The notes beneath the pieces were generated by a model that was not told the origin of the DNA, made no database searches, and worked only from the letters and a program-made list of their open reading frames with translations. A stretch of 38,139 nt of DNA from an uncultured Oscillospiraceae bacterium (GTDB taxonomy: Bacteria; Bacillota; Clostridia; Oscillospirales; Oscillospiraceae): contig CAJOPB010000030.1 in the NCBI GenBank assembly GCA_905236305.1, positions 1 to 38,139 on the forward strand, in the 5' to 3' direction. Below are positions 33,582-38,139 of the stretch, piece by piece. The position numbers were made by a program, and so were the translations under genes. Position 1 is the stretch's first letter. The number at the start of each line of letters is the position of its first letter.

Positions 33582-34253
33582 ATGATTGTATCCGGCGGTG
33601 TATTTTGCCCGCTGCCAGCGGAGCTGAAAAGGCCCGAATGGGTAATTGCCTGCGACCGGGGCTGGCAATATGCGCAGCGCATGGGCCTGACGCCGGATCT
33701 GATTGTGGGGGACTTTGACTCGTCTTCCCTGCCGGATACGGAGACGCAGGTGCGGCGTTATCCCCGGGAAAAGGATGATACGGATACGATGCTTGCTGCC
33801 CGGGAGGCCCTGGAAAAGGGATTTCGGGAGGTGGTGATCGCCTGCGCCCTTGGGGGCAGGCTCGATCATACGCTGGCCAATTTTCAGACGGCTGCGTTTC
33901 TGGTCAGGGGAGGAGCCCGGACCTGGCTGCTGGGTACGGATACCGAGGCAGTGGCTTTTTCTCACGGCAGGGTGAGACTGCCCGGAAGGGAGGGGTGGTC
34001 TCTGTCGGTCTTCTCCCTCACAGACTGCTGTACGGGTGTGACCATACGGGGCACAAAATACCGGGCAGAGCATCTGCGTCTGAGCAATTGCTTTCCCATC
34101 GGCGTCAGCAATGCCTGGGAGGAGGACGCCGCGGAAATATCCGTGGAATCCGGTATTCTGCTGGTGGTACAGTCCCGACTGGGACCGGAGGAGCGATTTT
34201 CGCAAGAAGCGCATTTTCACTCCGGCTGCAGCAGCAGCGACAGCTGCAAATAA
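33582..34253 (+). CDS. Thiamine pyrophosphokinase
   Basis: This enzyme makes thiamine pyrophosphate from thiamine and ATP. The 223-residue protein has CDRGWQYAQRMG, GDFDS (43-47), KDDTDTMLA (about 64-72), and GGRLDHTLANFQ (91-102), then the C-terminal substrate-binding half. I chose the ATG at 33582 behind GGGAG. An ATG at 33567 is possible. It is divergent from spoIIA, separated by 148 bases. Its last 37 bases overlap the convergent 3' end of the PucR-type regulator, so the C-terminal 12 residues are shared DNA and look extra. Confidence 0.92.
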   Translation: MIVSGGVFCPLPAELKRPEWVIACDRGWQYAQRMGLTPDLIVGDFDSSSLPDTETQVRRYPREKDDTDTMLAAREALEKGFREVVIACALGGRLDHTLANFQTAAFLVRGGARTWLLGTDTEAVAFSHGRVRLPGREGWSLSVFSLTDCCTGVTIRGTKYRAEHLRLSNCFPIGVSNAWEEDAAEISVESGILLVVQSRLGPEERFSQEAHFHSGCSSSDSCK

Positions 34254-35644
34254 AGACGCAGGTCCGGGTCCCCCAGATCGATGCCGGTCAGCTCCTGAAT
34301 CCGGCGGAGACGGTAGAGCAGGGTGCTGCGGTGAATAAACAGCTCCGCAGAGGTATCAGCAAAGCTGCAGTTATTTCGCAGCAGAGCCGACAGGGTTTTT
34401 GTCAGAGAGGCGCCGTGGGAAGCGTCATATTGCCGCAGCTGCTCCAGCGCCGGATGACACGGGTCCACGCTGGAGCCAGTACGCAGAACCTCGGCAAGAT
34501 AGGGAAGGGCAGCTTCTTCAAAGCTGAAAATGCTTCCGGGAGCTTTCGGGGCAAAGCGTGCGGCAATGGCGGCGCGGCGGAATTCCTCACCCAGATGAGC
34601 AAAGTCCGAAAACTCCCGGCTCTTTCCTGCCGCATAGCCGCAGCTGGTCAGTGTCTCCGTCAGCACCTCCCGGTATTGCTCCGGCGGAGTGAGCTGATGG
34701 TTGACGATCCAGACCAGAGTGTTGTCATAACGAAAGAGAAAAGCATAGGGATTCACGCGTTCCAGATAGCGGGGGAGTGCCCGCATGGGGTCCTGTTCCG
34801 GACGGATGACCTGCAAAACATAAAGCAGCTTGCGGTCCGGAGGGTACCAGCCAAAGAGCTGCAGCCGTTCCTCCGTCCGTGCACCGGCGGTGTCCGGGTG
34901 CTCCAGCAGCTCCAGAAAGATGCCGGAACGGTCCAGATGTGCCTGCTGCAGCGCATTCTTGTTCAGCCAGCGGGTCAGCATTTCGGCAAAGGCATCCTGC
35001 AAATCCAGATCGGCCCGGCTGTAGACTCCGCTGCTGTTTACAGTGATGAGCCAGCCCTTGTGCACCGGTCCGTCAAAGAGGTTGGTGACTGCAGCGCCGG
35101 GCTGTATTCCGGGGGGATGGATCAGATAACTGGGCTTCTCCGGTGTGCGGATATGGCCCAGCCTGCTGATGGCCAGCAGGGCCTCGTGGGGCAGCATCCG
35201 GCTTTGCAGGGCCTGCCAGGAGGCGGGAAAGCGCTCTGCGAGCACCTCGCTGCCCACCATTTCCTGCATATAAAAGCCGGCGTCAGCCAGAATCAGCAGC
35301 CGCCGGAGCACGCGCGCACCGCATTTCAGCAGTTCCAAAGCAGTGCAGCCTGCGTCAATCAGATCGTTTGCGTCCGCCGACCAGCTGTCATAGTATTCAA
35401 AGGCATCCAGAATATCATTAAACACGGCATTCATGTCGTCCCCGTGGAGGATCAGATAGTCATGACCGCTGGAGCACAGAATGCGGTCACTCTGTATCTG
35501 TTCCAGGTAAACCGTTGAACGGGAAAAATGCAGTTCATCCGAAAACAGCCTTGCATTGCGCAAAACCCGCTCCCCCTGTTGTATCCGCGCCACAGGATGA
35601 TATTTTTTCAACCACTCCGCCAATATCCAAAGACTGATTCGCAT
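34217..35644 (-). CDS. PucR/CdaR-type transcriptional regulator
   Basis: The 475-residue protein ends in a PucR C-terminal helix-turn-helix (about 415-465: LLRNNCSFADTSAELFIHRSTLLYRLRRIQELTGIDL). It has a long N-terminal sensor region (about 1-260) without membrane segments and a GGDEF-like central part. Such regulators control catabolic genes, often next to them. The neighbouring uroporphyrinogen-decarboxylase-family gene starts 156 bases away on the other strand and is the likely target. The ligand is unknown. The ATG at 35644 has AGGAGAG upstream. Confidence 0.9.
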   Translation of the reverse strand: MRISLWILAEWLKKYHPVARIQQGERVLRNARLFSDELHFSRSTVYLEQIQSDRILCSSGHDYLILHGDDMNAVFNDILDAFEYYDSWSADANDLIDAGCTALELLKCGARVLRRLLILADAGFYMQEMVGSEVLAERFPASWQALQSRMLPHEALLAISRLGHIRTPEKPSYLIHPPGIQPGAAVTNLFDGPVHKGWLITVNSSGVYSRADLDLQDAFAEMLTRWLNKNALQQAHLDRSGIFLELLEHPDTAGARTEERLQLFGWYPPDRKLLYVLQVIRPEQDPMRALPRYLERVNPYAFLFRYDNTLVWIVNHQLTPPEQYREVLTETLTSCGYAAGKSREFSDFAHLGEEFRRAAIAARFAPKAPGSIFSFEEAALPYLAEVLRTGSSVDPCHPALEQLRQYDASHGASLTKTLSALLRNNCSFADTSAELFIHRSTLLYRLRRIQELTGIDLGDPDLRLYLQLSLLLQPE

Positions 35645-35735
35645 GATTCTCTCCTACATTTTGATGGAAGGCCCTCCATCCTTCACCGGGAAGATTCCTT
35701 GTGAATGTGGATGACAACTCCCTTGATTTGGGTTT

Positions 35736-35763
35736 ATTATAACGAATAGCAGAAAAAACACAA
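35736..35763 (-). promoter_or_regulatory. Promoter of the PucR-type regulator
   Basis: On the minus strand TTGTGT (35763-35758) and TATAAT (35741-35736) are 16 bases apart. The start would be near 35729. No clear divergent plus-strand promoter was found for the URO-D-family gene. Confidence 0.5.
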
Positions 35764-35800
35764 GGATTACTTCTTGACAAATATGTAGGAGGGTTTGAAT

Positions 35801-36916
35801 ATGGCCAGAAGCTCCATTGAACGCTATCAGAAGATGCTGAGTCTCACGCCCTATGCAGAGCGGGACGAGATGCCGGTTTTCCCAATGATGCTGGCGACCT
35901 ACGGCGCTCTGGGCGGAGTGAGCCAGAAGGATATTTGCACAAGCGCGGACAAATGGATTGAATCCATCCAGCGCACGATCGCTGTGATTGGCAGGCCGGA
36001 TGTCAGCATGGGTGTCTATCCGGGCGATACGATCTTTATCATGGGGCTGCCCGCCCGTGTTCCCGGCAGGGAGCTGCCGGATGATGCGCTCTATCAGTTT
36101 GTGGAGAAGCCCTACTTCGACGACCCCGAGGAGTATGACCGAATTCTGGAGATCGGCTGGGACCGCTGGCACGCGGAGTATCTGATGAATGTGCAGACCC
36201 CACCTTACACCGATCCCGGTCAGTTGGGGGCCCGCTTTGGTGAATTTGGCGCCAACGCCGCAAAGACCATGGGCTTTTTGTGGAGCCAGGGAATTGTGCC
36301 GGACTTTGACGGGGCCACCGCGCCCATTTTTGATACCCTTTCCATGGCCCGCAGCATGTTTGACTTCACCTGTGACCTGATGGACGATCCCGGGCCGATT
36401 GTGGACATTATGAAGCGTTTCCAGCCCGGCGCAGATGAACAGACCATAGGCCAGGTCAAGGCAAACCACGGCACCCGCGTGGGCTCCTTTGCCATGCGGT
36501 CTTCCTCCACCTTTGTCTCTCCGGATATGTTTGAGGAGATCGTCTGGCCGGTGATGAAGGAGTCCATCGAGCGCTTCTACGCCGCGGGGCTGACCTATGT
36601 GCTGCATGCGGACGCGAATTGGGGGCCCATGGTAAAATACTTTACCCAGCTTCCCAAGGGTTGCCTCCATCTGGAACTGGACGGCGATACGGACATAGAG
36701 GAGGCATACGGCATTTTGCAGGGCTGGCAGTCCATCCGCGGCGATGTGCCTGCCACCATGCTCGCCTATGGCACTGCGGAGGAGGTCTCTGCCTACTGCG
36801 AAAAGCTGATCCGTATGGGTATGAAGGGCGGCTTTATGCTGGGCTCCGGCTGCGAGGTTCCTCTGAACGCAAAGCCCGAAAACGTAAAGGCAATTATCGA
36901 CTCCCTGCGGGGCTGA
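35801..36916 (+). CDS. Uroporphyrinogen decarboxylase (URO-D) family protein
   Basis: The protein has 371 residues. URO-D-family relatives in anaerobes include cobamide-dependent methyltransferases as well as true decarboxylases. The C-terminal GGFMLGSGCEVPLNAKPENVKAIID is typical of the methyltransferase branch, with Cys351 as a possible zinc ligand. The central VLHADANWGP has His269 but lacks the Cys of the usual HxC. No corrinoid protein gene is adjacent. It is not a haem-synthesis hemE by context. The ATG at 35801 has AGGAGGG 7 bases upstream. A PucR-type regulator is divergent, so it is probably inducible. The substrate is unknown. Confidence 0.85.
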   Translation: MARSSIERYQKMLSLTPYAERDEMPVFPMMLATYGALGGVSQKDICTSADKWIESIQRTIAVIGRPDVSMGVYPGDTIFIMGLPARVPGRELPDDALYQFVEKPYFDDPEEYDRILEIGWDRWHAEYLMNVQTPPYTDPGQLGARFGEFGANAAKTMGFLWSQGIVPDFDGATAPIFDTLSMARSMFDFTCDLMDDPGPIVDIMKRFQPGADEQTIGQVKANHGTRVGSFAMRSSSTFVSPDMFEEIVWPVMKESIERFYAAGLTYVLHADANWGPMVKYFTQLPKGCLHLELDGDTDIEEAYGILQGWQSIRGDVPATMLAYGTAEEVSAYCEKLIRMGMKGGFMLGSGCEVPLNAKPENVKAIIDSLRG

Positions 36917-36942
36917 TTTTCACAGTACAATCGGATTTCCTG

Positions 36943-36985
36943 AAAAAAACGCTTCCGGACAGGCAAACGACCGGAAGCGTTTTTT
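36943..36985 (+). terminator. Bidirectional intrinsic terminator after the URO-D-family gene
   Basis: A stem of ACGCTTCCGG/CCGGAAGCGT, extended by A/T pairs, runs from about 36943 to 36957 and from 36971 to 36985 and ends in TTTTTTC. Confidence 0.85.
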
Positions 36986-37107
36986 CAGAGAGCCATGGAT
37001 GCAGCCGATATGGGGACGGCAGTGGGCAAGCTGACCGTCACACCGGAATCGAAGGCACGATCAGGCACGGAACAGAGAATGGAATGCAGACAGGAAGGAA
37101 GAATACC

Positions 37108-37983
37108 ATGCATATTTTGGAAAACAGGGAGCTGTGTATTGAAATTGCGGACAGAGGCGCGGAGCTGAGCCGGGTCTGGGACAAGGAGACGTGCTGTGAG
37201 CGCCTTTGGAGTGCCGATCCTGCCATCTGGAATCGCCACGCACCGATTCTCTTTCCCTTCGTAGGGAAGGTTATAAACGGAAAATACCGTGTGAACGGCA
37301 GAGAGTATGCGATGAAGACCCAGCACGGCTTTGCCCGTGATCTGGATTTTGTCTGTACAGAGGAATTGCCTGGCTCGGTGACCCATGTCCTCTGTGCAAC
37401 TGCTGAGACCAGATCCATCTACCCTTATGATTTCCGGCTGCTGGTGCGTCACCGTCTTGACGAAAATGCGCCTCGACTGCTGCACGTCGAGTGGGAGGTG
37501 TCCAACGCGGGACAGGAGACCATGTATTATGCCATCGGGGGACATCCGGGCTTTTTGCCGCCGCAGGGTGTGAAGAAGGAGGACTGTTTCCTCGGATTTC
37601 CAGGTCAGGAGCAGCTGCGCTACATCAGTGCCGACCCTGCCGGCTTTGCAATGCCGGGAGCGCTGCACGGTCTGAAGCTTCAGGATTCGATGACGCCTTA
37701 CGCAGCAAGTCTGCCGGAGACCTGGATTTTTGAAGGGCATCAGGTCTCTGCGGCGCAGCTGGTTCGCCCGGACAGGACGCCGTGGGTGACGCTTTTCTGT
37801 GAGGACTTTCCAATCCTTGCTGTCTGGGCCAATGCCGCCGGACCCTTTGTGTGCCTGGAACCCTGGTGCGGCCGGACCGATGATGAAGGCTTCACAGGAG
37901 AGCTTGCCGAAAAGGTCTGTGAGGAGCTTCTTGCGCCGGGAGAAACCAGGCGCATCTCTTATCGCATTTGCTTTCACCGATAG
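37108..37983 (+). CDS. Aldose 1-epimerase family protein (LacX-like)
   Basis: The 291-residue galactose-mutarotase-like protein interconverts sugar anomers or binds a sugar. LacX-type features are HAPILFPFVGKVINGKY, MKTQHGFARDLDF, the catalytic-His region YYAIGGHPGF and the C-terminal acid in CLEPWCGRTDD. The ATG at 37108 has GGAAGGAAG upstream. The frame is open back to 36619, but that overlaps the upstream gene and a terminator. The stop codon at 37981-37983 is directly followed by group II intron reverse-transcriptase-like sequence. Confidence 0.92.
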   Translation: MHILENRELCIEIADRGAELSRVWDKETCCERLWSADPAIWNRHAPILFPFVGKVINGKYRVNGREYAMKTQHGFARDLDFVCTEELPGSVTHVLCATAETRSIYPYDFRLLVRHRLDENAPRLLHVEWEVSNAGQETMYYAIGGHPGFLPPQGVKKEDCFLGFPGQEQLRYISADPAGFAMPGALHGLKLQDSMTPYAASLPETWIFEGHQVSAAQLVRPDRTPWVTLFCEDFPILAVWANAAGPFVCLEPWCGRTDDEGFTGELAEKVCEELLAPGETRRISYRICFHR

Positions 37984-38139
37984 AGCAGCCGGACTCCGCA
38001 GCTGAAGGGACAGGTGAAAGCCCGGATAGCTGCCTGATTGCAGGTGACGACGATGCCATCATAGACTTATGGACGAACGAGTTGCTGGAACTGATCATCC
38101 GGCGGGAAAACCTGAACAAGGCATACCGGCAGGTGAAAA
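37984..38139 (+). CDS. Partial group II intron reverse transcriptase/maturase, cut by window end
   Basis: A frame open from 37923 with no stop to the end of the window reads EQPDSAAEGTGESPDSC, then LIAGDDDAIIDLWTNELLEL, then IIRRENLNKAYRQVK. The last segment matches the start of group II intron-encoded LtrA-type proteins (ENLNKAYxxVK, followed in the family by the reverse transcriptase domain). No ATG is in frame; TTG at 37968 is possible but lies inside the epimerase gene. The 400-600 bases of intron RNA that should precede the protein are missing, so this is either a 5'-truncated element or a misjoined end. Confidence 0.65.

Noticed and set aside
35774-35779. TTGACA just before the URO-D-family gene as a -35 box
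   Set aside because: It lies 8 bases before the ribosome binding site, so transcription would start inside the coding region.

Overview
This window looks like chromosome from an endospore-forming, moderately GC-rich clostridium, most likely an Oscillospiraceae-type gut bacterium. That placement is an inference. It rests on a complete spoIIAA-spoIIAB-sigF operon and an intact sigK, Gram-positive control elements (CIRCE, T-box, glycine riboswitch), AGGAGG-type ribosome binding sites, many TTG/GTG starts and gut-clostridial gene families. About 29 genes are supported, including one cut by the window end. No rRNA, tRNA or CRISPR array was seen.

Layout. 1-4750: malQ behind a consensus promoter, then clpB behind a perfect CIRCE operator. 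4819-9730: probable operon murA, walJ-like metallo-hydrolase, rlmH, a small unknown gene and a phosphohexomutase. 9767-11714: glycine riboswitch and terminator ahead of an AGCS Na+/amino-acid symporter. 11744-12169: a small Cpl-7-domain protein on the minus strand. 12263-14240: T-box-controlled thrS whose product lacks the TGS domain. 14249-17643: a DUF3048 lipoprotein convergent with a membrane-anchored PQQ-type beta-propeller. 17785-19392: flotillin. 19524-21640: an ECF sigma factor and a DUF2500 membrane protein, divergent from a PrsW-type protease. 21732-23061: a metallophosphoesterase and an uncharacterised 214-residue protein.

23344-29451 is the most unusual part. It is a tight five-gene minus-strand operon: an old-yellow-enzyme-type Fe-S flavoprotein, aconitase X large and small subunits, a LigB-dioxygenase/AMMECR1 fusion, and an AmmeMemoRadiSam radical SAM enzyme. 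The gaps are 15, 3, 5 and -4 bases. I read it as a candidate undescribed metabolic system; its substrate cannot be told from sequence.

29776-34253 groups sporulation and thiamine genes: sigK, thiE, a HAD phosphatase, the spoIIA operon on the minus strand, and thiamine pyrophosphokinase. 34217-37983 holds a PucR-type regulator divergent from a uroporphyrinogen-decarboxylase-family protein, then an aldose-1-epimerase-like gene. The last ~150 bases read as the start of a group II intron reverse transcriptase directly abutting the epimerase stop codon.
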